Of a stretch of DNA of 64,000 nucleotides, positions 15,155 to 24,143 are shown piece after piece (positions within the stretch are counted from its first letter, which is position 1; every line of letters begins with the position of its first letter). This DNA comes from an uncultured Alphaproteobacteria bacterium (GTDB lineage: Bacteria; Pseudomonadota; Alphaproteobacteria; Micavibrionales; Micavibrionaceae). Made by a program: the position numbers and the translations under genes. The notes beneath the pieces were generated by a model, which did not search any database, was not told the origin of the DNA, and worked only from the letters and a program-made list of their open reading frames with translations. The stretch covers positions 1-64,000 of the forward strand of contig CAADGI010000012.1 of the NCBI GenBank assembly GCA_900696495.1, given 5' to 3'.

Positions 15155-15220
15155 CGAAAGACGGCTGTATAATTTTTCGCGTAGGCGCAGCCTGCCCGGT
15201 CATCAGCCGTCTTTCTTTCG
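15155..15220 (+). terminator. Long stem-loop between helicase and transporter operon
   Basis: GAAAGACGGCTG (15156-15167) pairs with CAGCCGTCTTTC (15204-15215). The 36-base loop contains a second hairpin, AGGC-GCA-GCCT (15183-15193). The downstream sequence TTTCGAAGCTTTT is only moderately T-rich. It probably ends helicase transcription and may isolate the transporter operon. Confidence 0.45.
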
Positions 15221-15248
15221 AAGCTTTTAAAATTTATAGTCCCTCCCC

Positions 15249-16121
15249 ATGGACTTGTTTTTTCAGGTGTTCGTCAACAGCCTCGTCATCGGTTCCCTGT
15301 ACGGGGCGATCGCGATGAGCTTCGCGCTCGCGTACCGCACGACGCGGTTTTTCAATCTTGCGCACGGATCGATGGCCGCCATTGGCGGCTACATTTTTTT
15401 CTGGGTGCGGGACAATCTCGGCGCCGATTTTATCCTCAGCCTGGCGGCGGGGATTTTGGCGGCGGGTCTCGCGGGATTCCTGATCGACCGTTTTATCTAC
15501 GCGCCGCAACGCCAGCGCAAAGCTTCGAGTACGGTGCTGCTGGTTGTCTCGCTCGGCATTGTGACGGTGATCGAGGCGGTGTTATCGATGATGTTCGGTC
15601 CGCAGTTCAGGCCGCTCGTCACCGCCGGCCAGATCAGCAGTTTCCAGATCGGTCCCGCCTTTATCACGCATGTGCAAGTCTGGATCATCGCGGTCAATCT
15701 CCTGATTTTCGGCGGGTTGATCGCGCTTTTGTATAAAACCAAATTCGGCAGGATGATCCGGGCGATTGCCGATGACGCCGACGTCGCCCGCACGCTCGGC
15801 ATCCGCACGGATTTTTATATCGGCATCGTGTTTTTTATCGCCGCGGCGCTGGCCGGGCTGGTCGGCATCCTGAACGGGCTGGATACGGGCCTTCAACCCA
15901 CTATGGGCTTTTACCTGCTGTTGAAAGGTATCGTCGCGAGCATCATCGGCGGCGTCGGCAGCATTCCCGGCGCGTTACTGGGCGGCGTTCTGCTGGCCGT
16001 TGTTGAAAATACAGGCGTCTTTACAATAGGCAGCGAATGGCGGGACGCTATCGCGTTCGTGCTGCTGCTTGTTTTCCTGGCGCTCAGGCCGCAGGGCATT
16101 TTGGGAAAAGGAGGCGGGTAA
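15249..16121 (+). CDS. livH: Branched-chain amino acid ABC transporter permease LivH-type
   Basis: This 290-residue inner-membrane permease has about eight membrane segments and starts with the family opening VNSLVIGSLYGAIAMSFALAY. The cytoplasmic loop that contacts the ATPase is seen as TKFGRMIRAIADDADVARTLGI. The C-terminal GGVGSIPGALLGGVLLAVVE and FLALRPQGILG are standard LivH features. It is the first gene of a five-gene operon in the order permease, permease, binding protein, ATPase, ATPase. No specific regulator is encoded nearby. The real substrate may be branched-chain amino acids, urea, amides or another small compound. Confidence 0.9.
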   Translation: MDLFFQVFVNSLVIGSLYGAIAMSFALAYRTTRFFNLAHGSMAAIGGYIFFWVRDNLGADFILSLAAGILAAGLAGFLIDRFIYAPQRQRKASSTVLLVVSLGIVTVIEAVLSMMFGPQFRPLVTAGQISSFQIGPAFITHVQVWIIAVNLLIFGGLIALLYKTKFGRMIRAIADDADVARTLGIRTDFYIGIVFFIAAALAGLVGILNGLDTGLQPTMGFYLLLKGIVASIIGGVGSIPGALLGGVLLAVVENTGVFTIGSEWRDAIAFVLLLVFLALRPQGILGKGGG

Positions 16122-16988
16122 GTGGATTATCTCATCAACCTTTCCATTCTGTTCAGCATCTACGGCATCCTTGCGGTTAGCCTCAATTTGCTGGTCGGTT
16201 ATACGGGACTTGTTTCGCTGGCGCACGCGGCGTTCTACGGCATCGGCGCGTACGCCGCCGCGCTGCTGATGACAAAGGCGCAGATGGGTTTTTTCCCGGC
16301 AATGCTGTGCGGCATGGGATTGTCGGCCTGCGCGGCGCTGGTCATCGGTATGGTGCTCAGCAAATTCCGGGGCGATTACTATGTGATCGCATCGGCGGGA
16401 TGCACGATCATCGTCTACAATATTCTGATGAGCTGGCGCGAAGTGACCAACGGCGCGATCGGCATCTTCGGCGTGCCGCGCCCGGCCATCGGGGATTTTG
16501 TCTTTACATCCAATTTTGCGTTCCTGGGACTGGCTTTCGCGTTCCTGGTTTTGATCGTGCTGGCGGCGCAGCTGATTGCGAGTTCATCGTTCGGCCGCGT
16601 TCTTAAAGCCATCCGCGAGGATGAAGATGTCGCCCGCGTCTTCGGTTATCGCCCGCTGCATTACAAGATGTTGATATTCGTCATCTCGGCGATGATGGCG
16701 TCGGTGGCGGGCAGCCTGTTCGCCGTCTACCTGATGTTCATCGATCCATCGACCTTCAAGCTCGTGGAGAATGTGTTCCTGCTGGCTATCATCATTCTCG
16801 GCGGGCTGGCCGATAACCGGGGGGCGCTGATCGGCACGCTGATCCTGATCGGGCTGCCGGAATTGCTGCGCTTTACGGGCTTTCCCACGGAAATAGCCGC
16901 GCAGATGCAGAAGGTGGTTTACGGCCTTTTGCTGATCGTGTTGATGTTTCTGCGTCCGCAGGGTATTTTAGGAAAGTTTCGCATATAG
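16122..16988 (+). CDS. livM: Branched-chain amino acid ABC transporter permease LivM-type
   Basis: This 288-residue second membrane subunit pairs with LivH. It shows LNLLVGYTGLVSLAHAAFYGIGAYAAALL near the N-terminus, given here in parts as GYTGLVSLAHAAFYGIGAYA, and the ATPase-contact loop SSFGRVLKAIREDEDVARVFGY. It ends LMFLRPQGILGKF. Translation starts at GTG directly after the livH stop, with GGAGGCGGG upstream, so the two subunits are translated in step. It also has about eight membrane segments. It lacks the long N-terminal extension found in enterobacterial LivM. Confidence 0.9.
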   Translation: MDYLINLSILFSIYGILAVSLNLLVGYTGLVSLAHAAFYGIGAYAAALLMTKAQMGFFPAMLCGMGLSACAALVIGMVLSKFRGDYYVIASAGCTIIVYNILMSWREVTNGAIGIFGVPRPAIGDFVFTSNFAFLGLAFAFLVLIVLAAQLIASSSFGRVLKAIREDEDVARVFGYRPLHYKMLIFVISAMMASVAGSLFAVYLMFIDPSTFKLVENVFLLAIIILGGLADNRGALIGTLILIGLPELLRFTGFPTEIAAQMQKVVYGLLLIVLMFLRPQGILGKFRI

Positions 16989-16997
16989 GAGATTTTC

Positions 16998-18101
16998 ATG
17001 AGACATTTCGTGCTTGCACTCGCAGTCGTTTCATTCGCTTTTCCGGCTTTTGCCGCCGACAAGCCCATCGTAAAGATCGGCCTTACGGTTCCGCTGACAG
17101 GCGATAATGCCCAGATCGGCGACGCCATGAAAGGCGGCGCGACGCTCGCGAAGGAAGATTTAAAGACCGAAACGAAATATGATTACCAGCTCGTGTTCGA
17201 AGATGACGGGATGGAAGCGAAACGCACGGCGGCTACCACGGGCAAGCTGGTCAATGTCGACAAAGTCGATGCAATCGTGTCCATCAGCTCGGGCACCGGC
17301 GGCGTCGTTTCACCGATCGCTGAAACCAGCAAGGTCATTCACTTTGGACTGGCATCCGCGCAGAGCGTTGCGGACGGGGATTATAATTTCATTCACTGGA
17401 CGCCCCCGTCCGAGGAAGCGCGTACGCTGGTCGCCACGCTCGAGAAAAAAGGTATTAAAACTATCGCCATGCTCGGGCTGAACCAGCAGGGCTTCATGGC
17501 GATCCGCGATGAAATTCTGAAACAGCTGGAAGGAAAAGACATCAAAGTAACCAGCAACCAGGTCATCAATCCGGGTGAAAAGGATTTCAGAACGGCGATC
17601 GCCAAGGCAAAAGCCGACAATCCCGACATATATATTGTGACCTTCTTCTCGCCTGAAATTGAAATCCTGACCAAGCAAATGCGCGAAGCGGGTATCAAGG
17701 ACAATATCACCGCGATCGAGGCTTTCGGCCTGTCGACCGAGCCCAGCCTGTTCAACGGCCTGTGGTATGTCGACGCCGCGGTGGCGGAAAGCGATTTCAC
17801 CGAAAAATACACGAAGCGCTTTTCACGGGCTCCGGGATTTGGCTCCCCGAACGCCTATGACGTTTTCAACCTGCTGGTCGCCGCCTATGAAGCCGCCGGC
17901 ACGGACCCGAATGTGAAACCGCCGCACGAAGACGTCATCAAGAAACTGCATGAAATCAAAGATTTCGACGGCGTGCTCGGCAACCTGACGGTCGATGAAA
18001 AAGGCGTCGTTCTTTCGCCCGCTGCCGTGATCGTCATGAAGGACGGCAAGCCGGTTTCAGAGGACGCGCCGGAAGCCGTCGAACCCGCAGGCGCGCAATA
18101 A
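16998..18101 (+). CDS. livK: Periplasmic substrate-binding protein of the HAAT family
   Basis: This 367-residue protein has a signal peptide (residues 1-19, ending AFPAFAA) followed by a type I periplasmic binding fold (Peripla_BP_6). IKIGL-type first strand and VPLTGDNAQIGDAMKGGA mark the ligand-domain start. ISSGTGGVVSPIAE matches the loop that holds the amino acid carboxylate. It lies between the permease and ATPase genes with GGAG before the ATG. Whether leucine, isoleucine or valine is bound cannot be decided. The symbol follows family position, not proven substrate. Confidence 0.88.
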   Translation: MRHFVLALAVVSFAFPAFAADKPIVKIGLTVPLTGDNAQIGDAMKGGATLAKEDLKTETKYDYQLVFEDDGMEAKRTAATTGKLVNVDKVDAIVSISSGTGGVVSPIAETSKVIHFGLASAQSVADGDYNFIHWTPPSEEARTLVATLEKKGIKTIAMLGLNQQGFMAIRDEILKQLEGKDIKVTSNQVINPGEKDFRTAIAKAKADNPDIYIVTFFSPEIEILTKQMREAGIKDNITAIEAFGLSTEPSLFNGLWYVDAAVAESDFTEKYTKRFSRAPGFGSPNAYDVFNLLVAAYEAAGTDPNVKPPHEDVIKKLHEIKDFDGVLGNLTVDEKGVVLSPAAVIVMKDGKPVSEDAPEAVEPAGAQ

Positions 18102-18104
18102 TCA

Positions 18105-18836
18105 ATGACCGCCCTTGCCACCGAGCGCCTGTGCAAAAATTTTCTGGGCGTTCAGGCGCTCCGGGAATTGTCCATTGAATTCAAGGAAGGACAGTGCACG
18201 GGTTTGATCGGGCCGAACGGTTCGGGCAAATCCACGCTGCTGAATGTGGCGAGTGGTCTGGTTCCCATCAGCGAGGGCGCGATCGTGCTGAGCAAGCATC
18301 GCCTCAATTGCCTCAAGCCTCACCAGATTCTTAAATACGGCATGTCGCGGACGTTTCAGGACGGGCGGCTGATCGGGCAGATAAGCGTTCTCGACAATCT
18401 GCTGCTGGCCATGGCCGAACGAAAGCCGTTTCGCGCCCTGTTTCAGTTCAGAAAAAATGACGATCTCGCGCGCGCCGAAGAGATGCTGCGCCGGGTTAAC
18501 CTGTGGGACAAAAAAGACGTGCTGGCGAACGGGCTTTCCTACGGCCAGCGCAAGCTGCTGGAAATCACGCGCGCCATGGCGACCGGCGCGGAGACGTATT
18601 TACTGGATGAGCCGTTTTCCGGCCTGTTTCCCGAAGCGATAGAAATCATTGCCGGGCTGAGCGAGGACATGAAGAAAAAAGGAAAAACGATTGTGCTGAT
18701 CGAGCACAGCATGGATCTGATCACGCGGCTTTGCGATCGTGTGATTGTGATGGATGCGGGCAAGCTGCTGGCGCAAGGGACGCCGCAGGAGGTTCTGCAT
18801 AATGCAGACGTTCTCGAAGCTTATTTGGGTAAATAG
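18105..18836 (+). CDS. livG: ABC transporter ATPase LivG-type
   Basis: This 243-residue ATPase energises the importer from the cytoplasmic face. The Walker A motif is GPNGSGKST, the signature is LSYGQRKLLEI, Walker B is TYLLDEPFSG and the switch histidine is in LIEHSMD. It is slightly shorter than typical LivG and ends with QEVLHNADVLEAYLG, the standard family tail. It starts 3 bases after the binding-protein stop and ends 3 bases before the second ATPase gene. Confidence 0.9.
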   Translation: MTALATERLCKNFLGVQALRELSIEFKEGQCTGLIGPNGSGKSTLLNVASGLVPISEGAIVLSKHRLNCLKPHQILKYGMSRTFQDGRLIGQISVLDNLLLAMAERKPFRALFQFRKNDDLARAEEMLRRVNLWDKKDVLANGLSYGQRKLLEITRAMATGAETYLLDEPFSGLFPEAIEIIAGLSEDMKKKGKTIVLIEHSMDLITRLCDRVIVMDAGKLLAQGTPQEVLHNADVLEAYLGK

Positions 18837-18839
18837 AAT

Positions 18840-19550
18840 ATGCAGCCGCTGCTCGAACTCTCCAACGTCCATGTCGAATATAACCGCTTTCGCGCCCTGT
18901 GCGGAATCGACCTGGCCTGCGGCCAGAACCAGATTATCGCGCTGCTCGGGCCGAACGGGGCGGGAAAATCCACGATCCTGAAAGCGGCCTTCGGGTTGTT
19001 GCCGATTTCGCAAGGCACCATTCAATGGCAGGGCGAAACGGTGAAACCGGCGCCGCCGGACATGGTGCAGAGCGGCCTGTCTTTCACACCGCAGGGCAAG
19101 AGCGTATTCCCGACTTTAAGCGTGAAAGAAAATCTTGAGACCGCCGTGCATTTCATAAAAGACCGCAAGGATATTCAAAGCCGCCTTGATGAAGTGGTCA
19201 GCCTGTTTCCCGCGCTGGAAGGCAAATGGAATGCCGAAGCCGGGACCTTGTCCGGCGGCCAGCAGCAGATGGTCGTGCTGGCGCGGGGATTGATGACGCG
19301 GCCCCGGCTGTTGCTTCTGGATGAGCCTTCGCTCGGCCTTGCGCCCAAGCTGGTGAAGGAAGTGTTCATGAAGGTCAAAGAAATCAACCAGCGCCTGGGA
19401 ATGGCGTTTGTCATCGTTGAGCACAATCTGAAATCCCTGCTGGATATCGTCGATCATGCTTATGTGCTGCGGCAGGGAAAAGTGATCTCGAGCGGTCCGC
19501 CGACGGATGCGGCGCTGCGCGATACGATCCAGAATATTTTCAAGCTGTAG
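18840..19550 (+). CDS. livF: ABC transporter ATPase LivF-type
   Basis: This 236-residue second ATPase of the importer has Walker A GPNGAGKST, signature LSGGQQQMVVLARGLM, Walker B LLLLDEPSLGLAP and switch histidine IVEHN. It forms a heterodimer with LivG under the LivHM pore. It is the last gene of the operon; the Nudix gene converges on it after 12 bases, and no clear terminator hairpin is seen in that gap. Confidence 0.9.
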   Translation: MQPLLELSNVHVEYNRFRALCGIDLACGQNQIIALLGPNGAGKSTILKAAFGLLPISQGTIQWQGETVKPAPPDMVQSGLSFTPQGKSVFPTLSVKENLETAVHFIKDRKDIQSRLDEVVSLFPALEGKWNAEAGTLSGGQQQMVVLARGLMTRPRLLLLDEPSLGLAPKLVKEVFMKVKEINQRLGMAFVIVEHNLKSLLDIVDHAYVLRQGKVISSGPPTDAALRDTIQNIFKL

Positions 19551-19562
19551 TTTTACCAGAAT

Positions 19563-20048
19563 TCAGAGCGCGGGTTTTAAAGCCTGAGCCAACCCATTGC
19601 TTTCAGCATATTGCCTAATAGGCTCGTGCAATTCTTTGCGATCCAATATCGATTGCATGGCCGGTGACGCCGGTTGCGGCCAGTCTGAAAAAGGCTGCCA
19701 CCGGAAAGAGATGTGTTCCTTATTCAGAACAGGCGTGAATTGCTCGGCGCACAATCCCAGAAATGTAAGAAATGTCAGTTTATCTTTCTCTTCATAAAAC
19801 AGGGGCGTGAGAGAGATCAGATCGCCGCCCGTTTCCTCCCTGAATTCGCGGATGGCGGTCTGAATGGGCGTCTCACCCGGTTTTATTTTTCCGCCGGGCG
19901 TCCCCCATGTGCGCGGAAAATTTTGCGTATCGGATCGCAGCAGGGCGAGGCAATTTTCCGCCCGGTCGATGGCAATCACCCCGACGCGGAAGGGGCCGCG
20001 TTTAGGGTCCGGAAAAATCGTGCGCGCCATCTTCGAAAGATCAGTCAT
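19563..20048 (-). CDS. Nudix hydrolase
   Basis: This 161-residue soluble enzyme has a full Nudix box: GGKIKPGETPIQTAIREF continuing REETGG, with the metal-binding REEXGG core. The fold starts near FRVGVIAIDRAENCLAL. Nudix enzymes hydrolyse nucleoside diphosphate derivatives; the specific substrate is not evident. It is a single gene converging on livF. The Crp/Fnr gene lies 50 bases upstream on the same strand, so co-transcription is possible. Confidence 0.85.
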   Translation of the reverse strand: MTDLSKMARTIFPDPKRGPFRVGVIAIDRAENCLALLRSDTQNFPRTWGTPGGKIKPGETPIQTAIREFREETGGDLISLTPLFYEEKDKLTFLTFLGLCAEQFTPVLNKEHISFRWQPFSDWPQPASPAMQSILDRKELHEPIRQYAESNGLAQALKPAL

Positions 20049-20098
20049 GGCGCGACGCTATATTGTTTCCGTAATAAAAACAACTTTTTAAATCAGGC

Positions 20099-20824
20099 CT
20101 ATTTCGGCTTTTCCAAATGCAGATAGGCGGGGTTGAAATCGCCGATTTTGGCGAGGGCGTTCCAGTTGAAAATCCGCAGATGGCCGTTGTCGAATTCCAT
20201 GGTTTTTGTTTTGCGCAGTTTGATCAGCGTGCGGCTGATGGAGGGCAGGGACGAGGCCAGAGTTTCGGCGAGTTGGGTTTGCGTGAGAGGGAGTCTGCAC
20301 ATGTTTGCCTTCACGAGGCCGGTTTTTTCGGCGCGGTAATATTGTTCGCAGAAAAAATGGGCGAGGCGCATCTCCGGTTCGCGGCTGCTGTTGTTGGTGA
20401 TGGTTTCGCGAAAGATGGCCGCGTCGATCAGCGTTTCTTTCCAGAGCGCGAAACCCACTTCGGGGCGTTCCTTGAAAAGATTGGTGATGGCGGTGTGTGG
20501 CACCAGCGCGATTCCCGATTTCTCCACCGCGCAGACCGCATGGTCCATTCTCTCGAGAAAAAGCGTCTGCGCGTCCGGCATATCGCCCGCGATGTGGAAG
20601 GAGAGATATTGCCGCCGTCCGGACGGCGCGTTGTGATAGCGGGCGAGCATGCCCTCCAGCACGACCAGAGATTCCTTTGGCTTGTCACCCTGCCGCAGGA
20701 TGTCTTCGTTTTTGTCGATATGGCGGAGGACGCCGGGCAGCCTGCGAATGGCCGCGATATCGGGCCTGGAGAGGAGCGAGTGCTCCGTGAGTTTCCGTAT
20801 CAATATATCGTGCCATGATTGCAT
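20099..20824 (-). CDS. Crp/Fnr-family transcriptional regulator
   Basis: This 241-residue regulator has an N-terminal cyclic-nucleotide-like sensor domain (about 20-135; DKPKESLVVLEGMLARYH) and a C-terminal winged helix (LTQTQLAETLASSLPSISRTL). The recognition helix SLPSISRTL differs from the FNR/FixK pattern found in the island regulator, so it should read another site. It has only three cysteines, C97, C158 and C174 (approximate), and no cysteine cluster. AAGGTGA precedes the ATG. Two direct copies of TTGAT lie just upstream (within 20838-20856) but not as an inverted FNR box. Confidence 0.87.
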   Translation of the reverse strand: MQSWHDILIRKLTEHSLLSRPDIAAIRRLPGVLRHIDKNEDILRQGDKPKESLVVLEGMLARYHNAPSGRRQYLSFHIAGDMPDAQTLFLERMDHAVCAVEKSGIALVPHTAITNLFKERPEVGFALWKETLIDAAIFRETITNNSSREPEMRLAHFFCEQYYRAEKTGLVKANMCRLPLTQTQLAETLASSLPSISRTLIKLRKTKTMEFDNGHLRIFNWNALAKIGDFNPAYLHLEKPK

Positions 20825-20887
20825 TTTATTTTCACCTTTTAATCAAATGATCAAACAGGGGAATCGTTCCCGGCTCACACTTAAAGA

Positions 20888-21103
20888 ATGAATGATGAAA
20901 ATGCAGATGCCCGGCGTGTAAAAGGAAGAGTTCACAGTTACAGCCGCGCCGTTAATGCGGGCGTGATCATCATAGGCACCAAGAAGATGTATCTTTTCTG
21001 GCGCAAGGACTGGCTTTCGCCGGAGGACCCGAAAATCAACATGAATGTCGTTTTCATACCGGAAAGAAAATGGGCGAAATCGATCATGGTTGAACAGGGA
21101 TGA
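20888..21103 (+). CDS. Hypothetical 71-residue protein
   Basis: This short basic soluble protein is encoded divergently from the Crp/Fnr gene. It contains a compact beta-like stretch, AGVIIIGTKKMYLFW, and ends near ERKWAKSIMVEQG. AAAGA lies close to the ATG, so the ribosome-binding site is weak. No family is recognised. The amino acid balance looks like a real protein, but it stands alone in a 450-base gap. The sequence from 21104 to 21276 holds nothing I can identify. Confidence 0.4.
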   Translation: MNDENADARRVKGRVHSYSRAVNAGVIIIGTKKMYLFWRKDWLSPEDPKINMNVVFIPERKWAKSIMVEQG

Positions 21104-21276
21104 ACACAGGCCGACCAAGGCCTAAGCCTTCTTGTTTTTCAAGCATGGGTAGTAAAAAATAACTATTCAATGCCCGGTTCCGGCATATTTTAAATAATTA
21201 AAGCTGGCAATATTCAGTTTTTTCAATAAAGTGGCCTTTCTGCGAAAATAAAACGAAATGGAATTCACAGCCCCGC

Positions 21277-22821
21277 ATGTCATTGCCTGTGCTGAAAAAA
21301 GATATTGCCCTGGAGTTCGACACGGAGCATGCGCGTGCGCGGCTGGCCGCGATCGTTGAATCAAGCGACGACGCCATCGTCAGCAAGGATTTCAACGGCA
21401 TCATCCAGACATGGAACGCCTCGGCGGAGCGCATTTTCGGCTACAAGGCGGAAGAAGCGATCGGCAGCCATATTTCCCTGATCATCCCGGAAGACAGGCT
21501 CGAGGAAGAAACCCAGATCATTTCGAGCATCCGCGCGGGCCGCCGCGTCGACCATTTTGAAACCGTGCGCCTCGCCAAGAGCGGCAAGCTGGTGAATTTG
21601 TCGATCACCGTTTCACCGATCCGCGATGAAAAAGGAAAAATCGTCGGCGCGTCGAAAGTCGCGCGCGACATCACCGAGCGCATCGAAATTGAAAATGCGC
21701 TGCGCGAAGCCGACCGCCGCAAGGATGAATTCCTGGCGATCCTGGCGCACGAGCTTCGCAATCCGCTGGCGCCGCTGCGTAATGCGTTGGCGATTTTCCG
21801 CTCGGGCAAGGCGAACGAAAGCATGCAGGCGCAGGCGCGCGAAATGATGGAGCGCCAGATCACCCAGATGGTGCGTCTTGTCGACGATCTGATGGATGTA
21901 TCGCGCATCACGCGCGATAAAATCAAGCTGCAGAAAGAGCGTTTGACGCTTTCGTCGGTATTGCAGAGCGCCGTGGAAACGGCGCGCCCGGTCATCGATT
22001 CTTTCGGCCATTACCTGAAAATCGACCTGCCGCCGGAGCCGATTTACATCGATGGCGACAAGGTGCGCCTGGTGCAGATCTTTTCGAACCTGCTGAACAA
22101 TGCCGCGAAATATACGAAGCGCGGCGGGAATATTTCCGTCTCGGCGCGGCATGAGGGCGATGAAATCGAAATTCATATCATCGATAACGGTATCGGGATC
22201 GCGTCCGATGTCCTGCCGCGGGTGTTCGACATGTTCCTGCAGGCCGACAGCGCGCTGGAGCGTTCGCATGGCGGGCTTGGCATCGGCCTGACGCTGGTGA
22301 AAAAGCTGGTTGAGATGCATGGCGGACGTGTCGAGGCGTTCAGCGGAGGCGAGAACAAAGGCAGCGATTTTGTCGTTATGCTTCCGGCCGCTTCCGCCGG
22401 GACCGGCGAGGAGAACAGCAATAAAAACAAAACCGAAGTAAAACCGGCCGGCACCCGCGTGCTGGTGGTCGATGACAATGTCGATTCAGCGCGCACGCTG
22501 GGCTGGATGCTGGAGCTGCAGGGCCACGAGGTTGAACTGGCGTTTAACGGAAAAGATGCGATGGCGGCGGCGGAACGGTTTCAGCCGCGCATCGTGATGA
22601 CCGATATCGGCCTGCCCGGCATAACCGGTTATGAGCTGTGTCCCCTTATGCGTGAAGTGCCGGGCATGAAAGACGCGATCTTCATCGCCCAGACCGGCTG
22701 GGGCCAGGAAAAACACAGGCGTCAGTCGAAGGAAGCCGGATTCGATCATCACCTGATCAAGCCGGTCGAGATGAAAAAGCTTGAAGAGCTTTTTGCATCG
22801 ATCCTGTTATCCGCCGCATAA
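21277..22821 (+). CDS. Hybrid PAS sensor histidine kinase with receiver domain
   Basis: This 514-residue cytoplasmic kinase has no membrane segment. A PAS domain (about 24-140; SSDDAIVSKDFNGIIQTWN) leads to a HisKA domain with the phospho-acceptor in LAHELRNPLAPL. The ATPase domain shows FSNLLNNAAKYT, IDNGIGI and GGLGIGLTLVKKL. A receiver (about 396-510) carries DDN, the phospho-accepting aspartate in MTDIGLPG and the lysine in LIKPVE. It senses a soluble or redox signal through PAS and may pass phosphate from its own receiver to a separate phosphotransfer protein. No such partner is adjacent. An APC permease gene follows after 38 bases. Confidence 0.9.
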   Translation: MSLPVLKKDIALEFDTEHARARLAAIVESSDDAIVSKDFNGIIQTWNASAERIFGYKAEEAIGSHISLIIPEDRLEEETQIISSIRAGRRVDHFETVRLAKSGKLVNLSITVSPIRDEKGKIVGASKVARDITERIEIENALREADRRKDEFLAILAHELRNPLAPLRNALAIFRSGKANESMQAQAREMMERQITQMVRLVDDLMDVSRITRDKIKLQKERLTLSSVLQSAVETARPVIDSFGHYLKIDLPPEPIYIDGDKVRLVQIFSNLLNNAAKYTKRGGNISVSARHEGDEIEIHIIDNGIGIASDVLPRVFDMFLQADSALERSHGGLGIGLTLVKKLVEMHGGRVEAFSGGENKGSDFVVMLPAASAGTGEENSNKNKTEVKPAGTRVLVVDDNVDSARTLGWMLELQGHEVELAFNGKDAMAAAERFQPRIVMTDIGLPGITGYELCPLMREVPGMKDAIFIAQTGWGQEKHRRQSKEAGFDHHLIKPVEMKKLEELFASILLSAA

Positions 22822-22859
22822 GGAACTATCTCCGTCTCTATTTTGTTGGCGCGCCTGAC

Positions 22860-24140
22860 ATGGCAGAACTCAAGCGTTCATTGAACCTGACCCAGCTTAT
22901 TTTTTACGGTGCCGGCAGTATGATCGGCGCCGGTATTTATTCCGTCATCGGCGCCGCCGCGGGCGAAGCGGGCAACCATTTATGGCTGAGCTTTCTGCTC
23001 GCGGGGTTTGCCGCGTTTCTGACAGTTCTTTCCTACGCAGAACTGGCTTCGGCTTTGCCAAAAGCGGGCGCGGAATACCAGTTTCTCAAAAAAGCATTCC
23101 CTTCGTTCCGCATGGCGTCGTTCATGGCGGGGTACCTGATTGTGCTCAACGCGGCGGCGACGTCTGCGACAGTTGCGCTCGCTTTTGCCGGATACCTGAA
23201 TGTCTTTATCGAGGCGCCGACATTGCTGACGGCTTTCCTATTATTGACGGCGTGCACGGCGGTGAATGTTTCAGGCATCCGGCAATCGACATGGGTGAGT
23301 ATTATATTGATCTGCATAGAAATAGCCGGTCTTCTCCTGATTATCGCCGCAGGGCTATCGGCGGGAGAAATCACAAAATCTTTTGAGAGCGCTCCCGCAT
23401 GGAGTAACGCCACGGAAATTCTGTCTGCAACGGCCCTTATATTTTTTATTTATATAGGATTCGAGGATGTCGCCAATTTGTCGGAAGAATCGAAAGATTC
23501 AAAAAGGAATATTCCGCGTGCCCTGCTGACCAGCGTCATACTGACATCAGTCGTTTATATTTTAGTCGCATTATCGGTGATGGCGCTGAGCACGCCGGAG
23601 GCGCTGGCCGGAAGCGATTCGCCCCTGACGCTGGCGGCTGGAACAGCCGCCCCATGGATGGGGCAGGCGCTGGCGGTTGCGGCTCTGTTCGCCACCTCAA
23701 GCACGGCGTTGATTTCCCTCATCAGTATCAGCCGCATGCTGTTCGGCATGGCGAGGGATGGCGACATGCCATCCCTGCTCTCCAGAACGCACAGCAACCG
23801 GAAAACTCCGTGGGTGGCCGCGTTGACCTTGTTCGGTGTCGCCTGCCTTTTTCTTCCGCTTGGCGAAGTCAAGACGGTCGCCAGCGTCTCGTCATTCGGC
23901 GTGCTGATAGTTTTTATCGGCGTGCATGCCGCCATGATAGCGTTGCGCTATCGTGAGCCCGATTTGAAAAGGAGTTTTCATGTGCCTTTTGCAGCGGGAC
24001 GGTTGCCGTTAATCCCGGTGCTTGGCATTTTAATAACGCTGGCGCTTCTCACGCAGTTCGAATGGATCGTCTATATGATTGGCGTTGGCGCGATTGCGCC
24101 GGGCGTCCTGATTTATTTTGTTCGCAGGTCTATTAATTGA
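22860..24140 (+). CDS. APC-family amino acid permease
   Basis: This 426-residue inner-membrane transporter has about 12 membrane segments. YGAGSMIGAGIYSVIG is the substrate-binding first helix, and FIYIGFEDVANLSEESKDSKRNIPRA the conserved helix 6 region (seen in pieces FIYIGFEDVANLSEES and KRNIPRA). It is a paralogue of the permease at 6181-7392: the two openings, KRSLNLTQLIFYG and RRSLNLSLLIFYG, are nearly the same. The substrate is unknown. It lies just downstream of the hybrid kinase and may be transcribed with it. Confidence 0.88.
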   Translation: MAELKRSLNLTQLIFYGAGSMIGAGIYSVIGAAAGEAGNHLWLSFLLAGFAAFLTVLSYAELASALPKAGAEYQFLKKAFPSFRMASFMAGYLIVLNAAATSATVALAFAGYLNVFIEAPTLLTAFLLLTACTAVNVSGIRQSTWVSIILICIEIAGLLLIIAAGLSAGEITKSFESAPAWSNATEILSATALIFFIYIGFEDVANLSEESKDSKRNIPRALLTSVILTSVVYILVALSVMALSTPEALAGSDSPLTLAAGTAAPWMGQALAVAALFATSSTALISLISISRMLFGMARDGDMPSLLSRTHSNRKTPWVAALTLFGVACLFLPLGEVKTVASVSSFGVLIVFIGVHAAMIALRYREPDLKRSFHVPFAAGRLPLIPVLGILITLALLTQFEWIVYMIGVGAIAPGVLIYFVRRSIN

Positions 24141-24143
24141 AAT

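Noticed and set aside
20838-20856. Possible FNR box upstream of the second Crp/Fnr gene
   Set aside because: The two TTGAT half-sites are direct repeats, not inverted, so it does not match the consensus.
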